A stretch of DNA of 64,000 nucleotides from Pseudomonadota bacterium (GTDB lineage: Bacteria; Pseudomonadota; Gammaproteobacteria; Steroidobacterales; GCA-2729495), in assembly GCA_963204745.1 (NCBI GenBank), contig CAUJHF010000063.1, positions 1 through 64,000 of the forward strand, given 5' to 3'. Under the pieces are notes generated by a model. The model had not been told where the DNA came from. It saw only the letters and a program-made list of their open reading frames with translations, and ran no database searches. The first letter of the stretch is position 1; each line of letters opens with the position of its first letter. The position numbers and the translations under genes were made by a program. Positions 48,719 through 58,021 of the stretch are shown here, in pieces.

Positions 48719-49450
48719 TCAGCCCAGGAAAAATCCCATCTTGATGCCGATGATCTCAACGACGTCATTGTCAGCGAGCTTGCATGCTTGCGCGCCGAGC
48801 GGCTTGCCATTCAGCTTGGGCGGCTCACGATCCGCGGTATTTTCCACCTGGACGATGTGATACCCGTCCGCCCGGCGCGTTATTGCCACCACTTGCACGC
48901 CGGCGCGTCCGAGCGTGGTCAGCGCCTTGTTGAGCGGAATCTCACGCCCCGCAAATGAGCCATTAAGTACCTGAACCTTGCCCACCGAAACCGGTTTCGA
49001 AGCCGGCTCCGCACCGGCCGGGCGGGCCGCTGTACCGTTGGAGGCGGCCGACGCCGCACTTGCCTGGGCCGATACCGCAGCGGCCTTGGCCAGCGCTTCT
49101 GCACCACCGATCTGCCGCTCGATCACCATCGTGCGTGAAAACTCATCGGCGTCGTCATCGGCAACACCGTCGACGAATCGCAGCTGGTGCCGGCCGACGG
49201 TAATGACATCACCGTTCTGCAGGGCGTGCTTCTTGATCAGGCGACCGTTGACGTAGGTGCCGTTGGTGCTGTTCAGATCCTCAAGAAAGGAGTCGTTGAG
49301 GATATTGATGATCAATGAGTGATGGCCGCTGACCGTCGGGTTGTCGATGCGGATATCGTTGTCCTGCAATCGGCCAACGGTATAACGTTCCTTGCTCATG
49401 TTGAATTCGGCAAGGACCTGTGAATCCAGGCTCAGAATCAGTCGTGCCAT
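48719..49450 (-). CDS. FHA domain protein (one canonical and one divergent FHA-like domain)
   Basis: A 243-residue cytoplasmic phosphothreonine-binding protein. The first FHA domain (residues about 20-95) has the GR of YTVGRLQDNDI, the SGHH (SxxH) phosphate-binding motif, and STNGTYVNG. A 40-residue Ala-rich linker follows. Residues 157-243 look like a second FHA fold (VQVLNGSFAGREIPL, TTLGRAG, KLNGKPL) but lack the SxxH, so it probably does not bind phosphopeptides the same way. It is the last gene of the kinase-phosphatase-FHA operon, 50 bases after the phosphatase stop, and is presumably a kinase substrate or reader. Confidence 0.88.
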   Translation of the reverse strand: MARLILSLDSQVLAEFNMSKERYTVGRLQDNDIRIDNPTVSGHHSLIINILNDSFLEDLNSTNGTYVNGRLIKKHALQNGDVITVGRHQLRFVDGVADDDADEFSRTMVIERQIGGAEALAKAAAVSAQASAASAASNGTAARPAGAEPASKPVSVGKVQVLNGSFAGREIPLNKALTTLGRAGVQVVAITRRADGYHIVQVENTADREPPKLNGKPLGAQACKLADNDVVEIIGIKMGFFLG

Positions 49451-49500
49451 ATCAGTGTTGTCCTGTGGGCCGTGACATGAAAGCGTGAGCCACGACAAGC

Positions 49501-50325
49501 CTAACTGAAGATGCTGCGGATCTGCTGGAGCAGACCGACCCGCGCCGGGAATGGTTCGACCACCTGTGCCAGTATGACTGAGACATTGTCCTTCCCCCCG
49601 TGGTCATTGCTGAGCCGGATCAGCTGTTGACCTGCCATTTCAAGATTAGCATTAAAAGTGCTGATCGTTAAGTGAATATCCTCGTCTTCGACCATGTCGG
49701 GAAGACCGTCAGAGCAGAGCAGGTAAATGTCTTCGGGCTGCACTTCAGCCTCCTGAAGTTCGACCTGCACCGTCGGCTCCACACCAAGTGCCCGGGTTAC
49801 GTAGTTGCGGTTCGTGGAGCGGGCGGCTTCCTCCTGCGAGTAGAAGCCCCGGTCAACCAGTTCCTGCAGCAGGGAGTGGTCCATGGTCAGTTGTTCAAAC
49901 CGGTTCCGCCGGAAGCGATAGAGGCGTGAATCGCCGACATGCGCAATCGAAATCCGGTTGTCGTAGAAGAGGCAGGCAACGATGGTGGTGCCCATGCCCT
50001 CACATTGCGGTTGCATCTTCGCGGTCTGATGTATCACCTTGTTGGCCCGGGCGATGGCATCGCGCAGGATGATCGTCTGCCGCATCAGGCCGGTTTCGGG
50101 ATCGGTGGCGTTGCGGGTCTCCCGCTCACAGGCTGCTGGCACGAGTTCCAGTACCGTGCGTACCGCGATACCGCTCGCGACCTCACCCGCGTTGTATCCG
50201 CCCATGCCATCAGCAAGCACCAGCAGGGCGATGTCCCTGTTGCTGCCAATGGCGTCTTCATTGTGCTCCCGTACCTTGCCGGTATCCGAAAGCTGGAGCG
50301 TATTGAATTTCGGGCGCAGGTTCAT
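49501..50325 (-). CDS. PP2C-family Ser/Thr protein phosphatase
   Basis: A 274-residue Stp1-like phosphatase that removes phosphate from Ser/Thr using two metals. Motifs are VREHNEDAIG, VLADGMGGYNAGEVAS, HVGDSRLYRF, LCSDGLPDMVED and KDNVSVILA, with all metal-binding Asp residues in place, so it should be active. No membrane segment. Its ATG overlaps the kinase stop (ATGA), so the two opposing enzymes are translationally coupled. Confidence 0.93.
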   Translation of the reverse strand: MNLRPKFNTLQLSDTGKVREHNEDAIGSNRDIALLVLADGMGGYNAGEVASGIAVRTVLELVPAACERETRNATDPETGLMRQTIILRDAIARANKVIHQTAKMQPQCEGMGTTIVACLFYDNRISIAHVGDSRLYRFRRNRFEQLTMDHSLLQELVDRGFYSQEEAARSTNRNYVTRALGVEPTVQVELQEAEVQPEDIYLLCSDGLPDMVEDEDIHLTISTFNANLEMAGQQLIRLSNDHGGKDNVSVILAQVVEPFPARVGLLQQIRSIFS

Positions 50326-52760
50326 ATGTGATCTGCCGCCAGATGGCTGGCGCATTCGCGCAGGGCATAGGCGAGGGCGCGACCACTGGGAAAACGGTCA
50401 GCCGGGTCCTTCGCGAGCACCTGGTCGAGAATGCTGTCCGTACAGGGCGGAATATCATCGCGGATATCCGCTACCGGGCGATGCCGCTGCTTTACGATCT
50501 TGTCCATCAGGCGCGGGATCGAATCTGCCTGGAATGGCGGGGCTCCGGTAAGCAGGTGGTACATGGTTACCCCGAGTGAATACAGATCCGACTGGCCGGT
50601 GACCTGACTGGCTGACAGCTGCTCCGGCGACATGTAGGACGGTGTACCGAGAATGATACCCGTCCGGGTCCGGCTTGAGTCGGTCAGTCTGGCGATACCG
50701 AAGTCGGTGATCTTCATGGTATCGGTAGCGGGATTGTAGAGAATATTTGCGGGCTTTACGTCCCGATGCACGACGTTCTGGGTGTGGGCATAGTGCAGTG
50801 CTTCCGCTGCCCGGGCCATCAGTTCGAATACGACTTTGGGCTGGAGCAGCCGGCCGACCTGCGCGTAGTGACTGAGCGAGCGCCCTTCGATGTACTCCAT
50901 CGCGAGGTATGCGACCTGGTTGTCTTCGCCAGCATCGTAGATCGAAATGATATTGGGATGGCTGAGGCGTCCGGCTGATTCGGCTTCACGCTTGAAATTG
51001 GCCCGCGCTGTGGCGAGGTCGCTTTCTTCGAATTCCTCGGCGAGCGGCAGGGTCTTGATGGCGACGCGCCGGTTGATGGTGGGATCCCGCCCAAGATACA
51101 CGGTGGCCATTGCCCCACGGCCGATCACCCGCTCCAGTTCGTAACGGCCAAGGTTGCGGGTGCCAGAGGAAGTAGCTGTCAGTACGGGTTCAGGTGCTGA
51201 CGGAGTTACTGCCTGCGGAGCGCTTTTCTTTGCGACGGGTACACCACGGGCACCTGAGAGCTTCTCGAGCTTTGCGGCGACGTCGCGATATCCTGGGTCA
51301 CGTGCGGCGAGATGGCGGAATACCCGCTCGGCCCGTGCGTAGTCGCGCTTGCGACCATGCTCCATGGCCAGGTCGTAGAGCTTCTCTTTGGTACGGTCCG
51401 TCGTCGGCTGTTGGCGGAGGACCGAAAAAGCCAGATCCAGTTCCTCACCCGGGCCCGCGCTGCTCACCGGACTATCGTCAGAACGGCTGCCGGCGAGTCC
51501 CAGGCCGCGCCCTGGCAGTTGGGTCAGTCCCTGAAGAATTGCCATCCCGGTAAGACAAAACAGCGCAAGACCTGCAAATTGCAGCCAGGTCCCCGCGAGC
51601 AGAAAGGCGAACTCGGCAAGGAGCAACGATGCGGCGCTGGCTGTTGCCAGCATCGCGGCATGGCTGAGAGACAGCCGGCCAAGGAGGCCGGCGCAGGCAC
51701 CAATCAGCAGCGCGAGAGCAGCTTCTGCCCATGGTGCCCAGCCTGGACGAGTGATGTGCTCGCCGTCAGTGAGATTGGCAACCTCTGTGGCGAGTATGGC
51801 GGCGGGTCCCAGCTGCACATTGACCGATGCGGCAATGTTGCCCGTTGCTGCGCCCACGACTGCGATCTGATCCTTGATTGCGGTGAGTTCGGCGCCAGCA
51901 AGCACTTGCTCTGCAGAAATGACGCGGAAACCGGCGGCTTCCCCCCCTTTGTAATATCTGATCAAGCGGCCGTTATCCGGCGGAGCCCCAGTTGCGGAAT
52001 CGCCAGCCATGAATGCTGCCATGCTGGCGGCCGGCAATATGCCGTGACGCGTTGACTGACTGCCGGGTGCCTGGCGCAGTACGCCATCCCGGTCCGGGGT
52101 GGATTGCAAATGACCTATGGCCGCAGCGGCCTCGCACAGGGCGGGGTTGCCTGGTGCAATTACTGCCAGTCGGACTCCGGCGGCTGATTCGCCATAGCGT
52201 GACGTGTCCGCTGCAAGGCGCTCTTCACAGGGCCCTTCAGGCTGTTCTCGTCCAGGTACCGGGTCGGTAGTGCCGAGGCCCAGAATCACATTGGCGGTCG
52301 CGGCCACAGCGGCCACGCTTTTCTGCTGCTGGCCGAATCGCTGCTCGGCTTCCCGGAGTTGGCGCTCAAGTAGACCCGGTTGTGCTGAATTCTGCAGCGC
52401 GTCTGTGCGCTTTTCCAGTGCGATCAGCGCCTGCAGGCGGGCAATATCCTGTGCGGCAATCATCGCCGGTGGCGGTGATGCCGGCAGGATCAGCCTGGCC
52501 CCGGATGCCTTTGCCCGGAGGAGCAGTTCGTCGAAGCGGGGCGCGAGCCATGGATTGGCGTCGCTCTGGCCAGTATCGATGATGAGAACCGGCGCCGCAG
52601 CCGGGCTGGCCGTCAGTTGCTGGAATACATCGTAGTATCCGCGTTCGATGCCTATCAGGCGGTCGGCACCAGCCCAGAACAGCAGGGCCAGTGCCGTACA
52701 CAGCAATACGCCTGCCGCCCGGTGCGGAAAACTGGATTCGCGACTGTCACTTGGATGCAT
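50322..52760 (-). CDS. CHASE2-domain transmembrane Ser/Thr protein kinase
   Basis: An 812-residue receptor kinase. Residues 14-34 are a membrane helix; about 40-340 form a periplasmic CHASE2 sensor ending KDQIAVVGAATGNIAAS...GPAAILATEVANL; three helices occupy about 345-411; about 435-505 is a helical, TPR-like stretch (KRDYARAERVFRHLAARDPG). The kinase domain (540-812) is complete: GRGAMATVYLG, Lys569 of VAIK, HRDVKPAN with Asp667, DFG at 686-688, and YMSPEQ. It should be catalytically active. First gene of the operon; divergent from radA, whose upstream region it overlaps. Confidence 0.93.
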   Translation of the reverse strand: MHPSDSRESSFPHRAAGVLLCTALALLFWAGADRLIGIERGYYDVFQQLTASPAAAPVLIIDTGQSDANPWLAPRFDELLLRAKASGARLILPASPPPAMIAAQDIARLQALIALEKRTDALQNSAQPGLLERQLREAEQRFGQQQKSVAAVAATANVILGLGTTDPVPGREQPEGPCEERLAADTSRYGESAAGVRLAVIAPGNPALCEAAAAIGHLQSTPDRDGVLRQAPGSQSTRHGILPAASMAAFMAGDSATGAPPDNGRLIRYYKGGEAAGFRVISAEQVLAGAELTAIKDQIAVVGAATGNIAASVNVQLGPAAILATEVANLTDGEHITRPGWAPWAEAALALLIGACAGLLGRLSLSHAAMLATASAASLLLAEFAFLLAGTWLQFAGLALFCLTGMAILQGLTQLPGRGLGLAGSRSDDSPVSSAGPGEELDLAFSVLRQQPTTDRTKEKLYDLAMEHGRKRDYARAERVFRHLAARDPGYRDVAAKLEKLSGARGVPVAKKSAPQAVTPSAPEPVLTATSSGTRNLGRYELERVIGRGAMATVYLGRDPTINRRVAIKTLPLAEEFEESDLATARANFKREAESAGRLSHPNIISIYDAGEDNQVAYLAMEYIEGRSLSHYAQVGRLLQPKVVFELMARAAEALHYAHTQNVVHRDVKPANILYNPATDTMKITDFGIARLTDSSRTRTGIILGTPSYMSPEQLSASQVTGQSDLYSLGVTMYHLLTGAPPFQADSIPRLMDKIVKQRHRPVADIRDDIPPCTDSILDQVLAKDPADRFPSGRALAYALRECASHLAADHI

Positions 52761-52873
52761 TCCAAAATAGTATGCGGATCACGTTCCGCAGGTTGAGACT
52801 TGGGTTGGGGTTTCGGCTGGCAGAAGCGGTTTTACATCCCGAAATCGGCAGCTTTCAGGAGCCGGAAGTCCCA

Positions 52874-54238
52874 ATGGCCAAAGCGCAGAAAGCCTATGTC
52901 TGTGGCGACTGTGGTGCGAGTACCACGAAGTGGCAGGGGCAGTGCCCGGCCTGTGCCGCGTGGAATTCTCTTGAACCGCGCATCGTGGAGGCTGGTCGCA
53001 CGGTTGCCGCTCTGCCGGAAGTCAGCGTGCAACGGCTCGCGGATGTCGGCGGTGAGACCGTGCCGAGAATCCATACCGGGCTCAGCGAACTCGATCGTGC
53101 CCTGGGTGGGGGGCTCGTCCCGGGTTCGGCGGTTCTGATTGGTGGTGATCCCGGCATCGGCAAATCGACACTGCTGCTGCAGGCCGCGGCACGGCTTGAA
53201 ACGGGTGGGTCCACACTCTACGCCAGCGGTGAAGAGTCCCTGCAGCAGGTCAGCCTGCGTGGCCATCGTCTGGGCCTGCCGCTCGAAAAGGTCATTGCTA
53301 TCGCGACGACGCGTGTTGAAGATGTCCTGGCGGCGGTAGAGCAGACTCGTCCGGGCTGCGTTATCGTCGATTCAATCCAGACAATGATGACCGACCTGTT
53401 GCCATCCGCGCCTGGCTCGCCCAATCAGTTGCGCACCTGCGCCAGCCTGCTGGTGAAGCTGGCGAAACAGACCGGAATCACCGTGATTCTTGTCGGCCAC
53501 GTGACCAAGGATGGCCAGATTGCCGGGCCGCGGCTGCTTGAGCACATGGTTGATGTGGTGCTCTACTTTGAAAGCGAGATCGCGAGCCGGTTCCGGATAC
53601 TGCGCGCTGTGAAGAACCGCTTTGGTGCTGCAAACGAACTCGGGATTTTTGTCATGACCGAAGGCGGGATACGCGAGGTCAAGAATCCCTCCGCGCTGTT
53701 TGTGTCGCAGCGTACGGATCCGGTTCCAGGCAGCGTGGTGACCGCTGTCCACCAGGGCAGTCGGCCGCTGCTCGTGGAAGTACAGGCGCTTGCGGATCAG
53801 GGTGGCAGCGGGCCGCCACGTCGTGTTGCGATCGGGCTTGAGGCAAACCGGCTGACTCTGCTGCTGGCGGTGATGCACAGGCATGCCGGGATCTCTACGC
53901 ATGCCAGTGATGTGTTCGTGAATGTGGTCGGTGGCGTGCGCATTGCCGAGCCGGCAGCGGACCTCGCGGCGCTGCTTGCGACCATCTCGAGCGTACGTGA
54001 CCGTCCCTTGCCGCGCGATCTGGTTGTGTTTGGCGAGGTCGGGCTGGCGGGTGAGGTGCGTCCGGTTGCCTATGGGGAAGAGCGATTGCGCGAAGCGGCG
54101 AAGGTCGGTTTTCATCGGGCGCTGGTACCCAGGGCAAACCAGCCACGGCAGGCGATTGCGGGTATGGACGTTATTGCAGTCGACTGCCTGCACGACGTCA
54201 TGCGGGTGCTGCCGGCCTTGCAGGCCGCTGCCGGCTGA
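52874..54238 (+). CDS. radA: DNA repair protein RadA
   Basis: RadA is a hexameric helicase promoting branch migration in recombination. The 454-residue protein has an N-terminal zinc finger (CGDCGASTTKWQGQCPAC), the RecA-like domain with Walker A GGDPGIGKSTLLLQ, the RadA-specific VKNRFGAANELGIF, and a C-terminal Lon-like domain. The Met at MAKAQKAYVCG, with AGGA upstream, was chosen; the frame stays open 61 codons upstream without similarity and inside the kinase gene. Confidence 0.95.
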   Translation: MAKAQKAYVCGDCGASTTKWQGQCPACAAWNSLEPRIVEAGRTVAALPEVSVQRLADVGGETVPRIHTGLSELDRALGGGLVPGSAVLIGGDPGIGKSTLLLQAAARLETGGSTLYASGEESLQQVSLRGHRLGLPLEKVIAIATTRVEDVLAAVEQTRPGCVIVDSIQTMMTDLLPSAPGSPNQLRTCASLLVKLAKQTGITVILVGHVTKDGQIAGPRLLEHMVDVVLYFESEIASRFRILRAVKNRFGAANELGIFVMTEGGIREVKNPSALFVSQRTDPVPGSVVTAVHQGSRPLLVEVQALADQGGSGPPRRVAIGLEANRLTLLLAVMHRHAGISTHASDVFVNVVGGVRIAEPAADLAALLATISSVRDRPLPRDLVVFGEVGLAGEVRPVAYGEERLREAAKVGFHRALVPRANQPRQAIAGMDVIAVDCLHDVMRVLPALQAAAG

Positions 54239-54247
54239 GCGCGTTGC

Positions 54248-55528
54248 TCAGGTGCCGGAAATATCACCCGGAGGTGGCGGGCGAATCCGTACGGTACGTA
54301 TCACGTTGTCGCCGGTTTCGGTAACTTCGACCGGATAGCCGTTCAGTTTCAGGGTTGTGCCGCAGACCGGAAAGGTTTCGAGCTGTTCAAGAATCAGCCC
54401 GTTCAAGGTTGTGGGTCCGTCTGTAGGCAGATGCCAGTTCATCATGCGGTTCAGTGCCCGGACATTTATGCCGGCGCTGACGAGCCATGCATCCGACTTT
54501 TCCTCGCGACGTACCTCCTCGGGCACCTCTTCACCGTTGCTGGAAAATTCACCAAGAATTTCTTCAAGCAGGTCTTCGATGGTCACCTGTCCCTGTATGT
54601 CGCCATACTCATCCACGACAAAGGCAGTGCGCTGCCGGCTGCGTCTGAACTGGGCGAGCAGGCTGTGCAAGGAAGTGCCCTCAGGGATGAAAAACGGTTC
54701 ATCCATCGTCGACTCAATGGTTGCCTTGTCGAGCGTATCCGCACTCGCAAGCACCAGTTTGCGGATATAGAGGATACCGATCAGGTTTTCGATACTGCCC
54801 TGAAATACCGGCAGGCGGCTGTGGCGGCTGGTGCTGATCGTGGTGGCGATTTCGTGCCATTCGCCATCCAGATCAATGCCTACCAGTTCGTTGTCTGGAA
54901 TCATGATCTCATCGACGGTCATGTCTTCCAGCTCCAGTATGGACATCAGCATGCGCTGGCGCCGGCGCGGCAGTTTTGTGCCGGCATCCGTCACGAGGGT
55001 GCGCAGTTCTTCCAGGGTCAGATGATGCTGGTTGACGTGATCCGGGCGTACGCCGAACAGCCGTAACAAGGCATTGGAAATGGCAGTGATGAACCAGACG
55101 ACCGGCAAGGTTGCCTTGAGCAGAAAGTAATACACGACAGCTGCCGGCAGGCCAAAGGCCTCGGAGCGAAGCGCGCCGAGCGTCTTGGGCATGACATCCG
55201 TGAAAACCATGATGACGAACGCCAGTCCGATGCTGGCGACAGCAACGCCCGCAGGTCCACCGATTCGCAGTGCCACGAGTGTTACCAGTGCGGTGGCCAG
55301 CGTGTTGGCAATATTGCTGCCGATGAGGATGAGCGAGATCAGGCGGTCGGGACGCGCCAGCAGGCGTTCAGCCAGCCGGGCGCCCAGATGCCCCTGTCGT
55401 GCCTTGTGCCGCAGCCGGTAACGGTTGAGCGTCAGGAGTGCTGTTTCAGAGCCCGAGAAGAAGGCTGAAATCAGGAGAAGCAGGACAAGAAGCGCGATGA
55501 GCGTACCGGCAGACAGGTCGTCGCCCAA
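54248..55528 (-). CDS. HlyC/CorC family protein (CNNM, CBS pair, CorC domain)
   Basis: A 426-residue membrane protein with an N-terminal CNNM/DUF21 domain of about four helices (LLISAFFSGSETALLTLNRYRL is its signature), two CBS domains (about 205-330, with VDEIMIPDNELVG and FVVDEYGDIQGQVTIEDLLEEILGE), and a C-terminal CorC_HlyC domain ending in PVCGTTLKLNGYPVEV. Such proteins are implicated in magnesium or cobalt efflux. Convergent with radA and divergent from ffh; it stands alone. Confidence 0.92.
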   Translation of the reverse strand: MGDDLSAGTLIALLVLLLLISAFFSGSETALLTLNRYRLRHKARQGHLGARLAERLLARPDRLISLILIGSNIANTLATALVTLVALRIGGPAGVAVASIGLAFVIMVFTDVMPKTLGALRSEAFGLPAAVVYYFLLKATLPVVWFITAISNALLRLFGVRPDHVNQHHLTLEELRTLVTDAGTKLPRRRQRMLMSILELEDMTVDEIMIPDNELVGIDLDGEWHEIATTISTSRHSRLPVFQGSIENLIGILYIRKLVLASADTLDKATIESTMDEPFFIPEGTSLHSLLAQFRRSRQRTAFVVDEYGDIQGQVTIEDLLEEILGEFSSNGEEVPEEVRREEKSDAWLVSAGINVRALNRMMNWHLPTDGPTTLNGLILEQLETFPVCGTTLKLNGYPVEVTETGDNVIRTVRIRPPPPGDISGT

Positions 55529-55689
55529 TGAAGTGGACCTCTAGCGGCGATAAGCGGGTATGCATGGTGACTAATGCCTTGCAAGCATGTCAAGGAATTG
55601 GAGTTACGCACATCGATCGACCTGAATTGCATACAATTGGCCGGTCGCGCCTCGCGCGGCGGATTTCAGCAATTTTCCGGGGCTACAGC

Positions 55690-57036
55690 ATGTTTGCCAG
55701 TCTTAGCGAGCGGTTACGCGGCGTTCTCGACCAGGTGCGCGGGCGCGGCCGGCTGACAGAAGAGAATATCGAGGACGCAGTTCGTGATGTGCGGCGTGCA
55801 TTGATCGAGGCGGATGTGGCGCTGCCGGTGATACGCGACTTCGTGGCGAGCGTACGCGAACGCGCCGTCGGTGCGGAAGTGCTGCGCAGTCTCACGCCTG
55901 GACAGGCATTCATCAAGATCCTGCATGAACAGCTGACTGCAACCCTGGGTGAGGGTGTTGCAGAGCTCAACCTGCGTCATCAGCCGCCCGCGGTCATACT
56001 GCTTGCAGGCCTGCAGGGTGCCGGCAAGACCACGACGGCCGCCAAGCTGGCGTTATATATCCGCGACCGGCTTGGTAAACGGGCTGGCCTGGCCAGCACT
56101 GACACGCAGCGGCCGGCAGCTATGCTGCAGCTGGAGCGACTCGCCACATCGATCGATGTTCCGTACCTGAGTGCGGCACCCGCGCAGAGCCCGCTTGCAA
56201 TTGCTGAACAGGCCCTCAAGGCGGCCCGACTGGCCCAGCTGGACGTCCTGATTCTGGATACCGCGGGTCGTAGCCGCCTCGACAGTGAGTTGCTGGACGA
56301 AGTGCGCGAGATGAGTCAGCGCACTGATCCCATCGAGACTCTCTTTGTGATCGACAGCATGGCCGGTCAGGATGCGGTGAATGCAGCCCAGGCTTTTGCT
56401 GCCGTGTTGCCGCTCACCGGGGTGATCCTGACCAAGACGGATGGGGATGCGCGAGGCGGAGCGGCGCTTTCAGTCAAGGCGGTAACCGGAGTACCGATCA
56501 AGTTCCTGGGTACCGGCGAGGCGGTTGACGAACTGGAGCCCTTTCATCCCGACCGGATGGCCTCGCGCATACTCGGTATGGGTGATGTGTTGGGCCTTGT
56601 TGAAGAGGTTCAGCGGAAGGCGGATCACGCGGCCGCGGCGCAACTTGCCGAGAAGATTTCCACCGGCAAGCAGTTTGATCTCAACGATCTGCGTGCCCAG
56701 CTTGAGCAGATCAGCGGCCTGGGCGGGGTAGAGGGCATGCTGGACAAGCTGCCGCTGCCAGCGGGCATGTCGGCGGAAAAGCTTGCCGGTCAGGTGGATC
56801 CCCGTATGCTGCGTCGCCAGATCGCGATCATCAACTCGATGACGGCCCGGGAGCGTCGCCGGCCCGGGATTATCGACGGATCGCGTCGGAAGCGCATAGC
56901 GGCGGGTTCGGGTTTGCCGGTGCAGGCGGTTAACCAGCTCATGAAGCAGCATGCGCAGATGCAGAAAATGATGAAAAAGATGGGCCAGGGTGGTCTGCGC
57001 CGCATGATGCGCGGCTTTCCCCGGTTCGGGCGGTAG
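55690..57036 (+). CDS. ffh: signal recognition particle protein Ffh
   Basis: Ffh binds 4.5S RNA and signal sequences to target inner-membrane proteins. The 448-residue protein has the N domain, the G domain with LAGLQGAGKTTTAAKLALY, DTAGRSRLDSE and LTKTDGDARGGAALS, and the Met-rich M domain (MLDKLPLPAGMSAEKL, RRRPGIIDGSRRKRIAAGSG, KMMKKMGQGG). The start MFASLSERL was chosen; a longer open frame to the divergent gene lacks similarity. TACAAT at 55632-55637 is a possible -10. Confidence 0.96.
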   Translation: MFASLSERLRGVLDQVRGRGRLTEENIEDAVRDVRRALIEADVALPVIRDFVASVRERAVGAEVLRSLTPGQAFIKILHEQLTATLGEGVAELNLRHQPPAVILLAGLQGAGKTTTAAKLALYIRDRLGKRAGLASTDTQRPAAMLQLERLATSIDVPYLSAAPAQSPLAIAEQALKAARLAQLDVLILDTAGRSRLDSELLDEVREMSQRTDPIETLFVIDSMAGQDAVNAAQAFAAVLPLTGVILTKTDGDARGGAALSVKAVTGVPIKFLGTGEAVDELEPFHPDRMASRILGMGDVLGLVEEVQRKADHAAAAQLAEKISTGKQFDLNDLRAQLEQISGLGGVEGMLDKLPLPAGMSAEKLAGQVDPRMLRRQIAIINSMTARERRRPGIIDGSRRKRIAAGSGLPVQAVNQLMKQHAQMQKMMKKMGQGGLRRMMRGFPRFGR

Positions 57037-57135
57037 TCAAAGCCCCCCGGACCGGTGCTAATCGGTGGGATTTCAAGTAACATTCCCGGGTTACACGTTC
57101 CCGGCACTTTAGATTTAACAGGAATTTGCAGAACG

Positions 57136-57402
57136 ATGGTTACTATCCGTCTGTCCCGCGGAGGCGCCAAAGCGCGGCCGTTTTACCATATCGTCGTGTG
57201 TGACTCGCGCCGTGCCAGAGATGGCCGGTATGTTGAGCGAGTTGGCTTTTTCAGCCCCATGGCGACGGCCAATGAAGAAAAGCTGCGTATTGATCTGGCG
57301 CGCGTCGATTACTGGATCGGCGTCGGCGCGCAGCTTTCCGATCGCGTTGCCTCGCTGTTGAAGGGTTTCCGGCGCCAGGCTGACGTCGCCAAGGCCGCCT
57401 GA
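57136..57402 (+). CDS. rpsP: 30S ribosomal protein S16
   Basis: S16 is a small-subunit protein. The 88-residue product begins [20 protein letters not shown] and has [20 protein letters not shown], the full family core. An in-frame extension upstream has no similarity. It leads the rpsP-rimM-trmD-rplS operon. The 99-base gap after ffh holds a short leader but no promoter I can assign. Confidence 0.97.
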   Translation: MVTIRLSRGGAKARPFYHIVVCDSRRARDGRYVERVGFFSPMATANEEKLRIDLARVDYWIGVGAQLSDRVASLLKGFRRQADVAKAA

Positions 57403-57472
57403 GCGTTTCCGGCCACCCTGGCCTCGACGCGCAGCTGCGGTGCTTGAGGCGCGCTTCGGAGTTCGGCAGCCA

Positions 57473-57985
57473 ATGACTGCGGCCAACGATCGAAGGGTGG
57501 CGGTAGGCCGGATTGCTGGTTTATTTGGGGTTCGTGGCTGGCTAAAGGTTTATTCCTATACCGATCCCCGCGATAACGTCGTCAGCTACAGTCCCTGGTA
57601 TCTGGTTCTTGATGGCCAGAGCCGGCAGGTGAAAGTGCTTTCGGGACGTGCCCACGGTGACACTGTCGTTGCCTTGATTGAGGGTGTCCAGGATAGGGAC
57701 GCAGCGGCTGCGCTGGTCGGCTCTGAAATAGAAGTAGACCGGGCCGTATTCGGCAAGGCAGGCCGCGAGCAGTTTTTCTGGGCGGACCTGCAGGGAATGA
57801 AGGTTCAGACCCTGGCAGGTGAGAGTCTCGGTGTGGTTGATCACCTGTTCGAGACCGGTGCGAATGATGTGATGGTTGTTGTCGGCGAGCGTCGGCATCT
57901 GGTGCCTTTCCTGTATGGCAGGGTGGTGACCGGGGTGGATGCAGAGCAGCGGCTGATTACGGTTGACTGGGACCCCGGCTTTTAG
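57473..57985 (+). CDS. rimM: 16S rRNA processing protein RimM
   Basis: RimM helps mature the 30S head and binds S19. The 170-residue protein has VAVGRIAGLFGVRGWLKVYS at the N-terminus, and the PRC-barrel with FWADLQGMKVQTLAGESLGVVD and VPFLYGRVVTGVDAEQRLITVDWDPGF. The ATG reading MTAANDRRV was chosen over an in-frame start 11 codons earlier. Second gene of the operon. Confidence 0.95.
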   Translation: MTAANDRRVAVGRIAGLFGVRGWLKVYSYTDPRDNVVSYSPWYLVLDGQSRQVKVLSGRAHGDTVVALIEGVQDRDAAAALVGSEIEVDRAVFGKAGREQFFWADLQGMKVQTLAGESLGVVDHLFETGANDVMVVVGERRHLVPFLYGRVVTGVDAEQRLITVDWDPGF

Positions 57986-58021
57986 CCAGGCCCCCGGGTT
58001 GACGACGAGGATGGGCTGAGC

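Noticed and set aside
48719..52760. Part of a type VI secretion locus
   Set aside because: No tss gene is present on either side; only the signalling trio is found.
52691..52873. In-frame N-terminal extension of RadA
   Set aside because: RadA begins at its zinc finger; the extension lies inside the kinase gene.
55528..55689. In-frame N-terminal extension of Ffh
   Set aside because: No similarity to Ffh, no ribosome-binding site, and it reaches the divergent gene's start.
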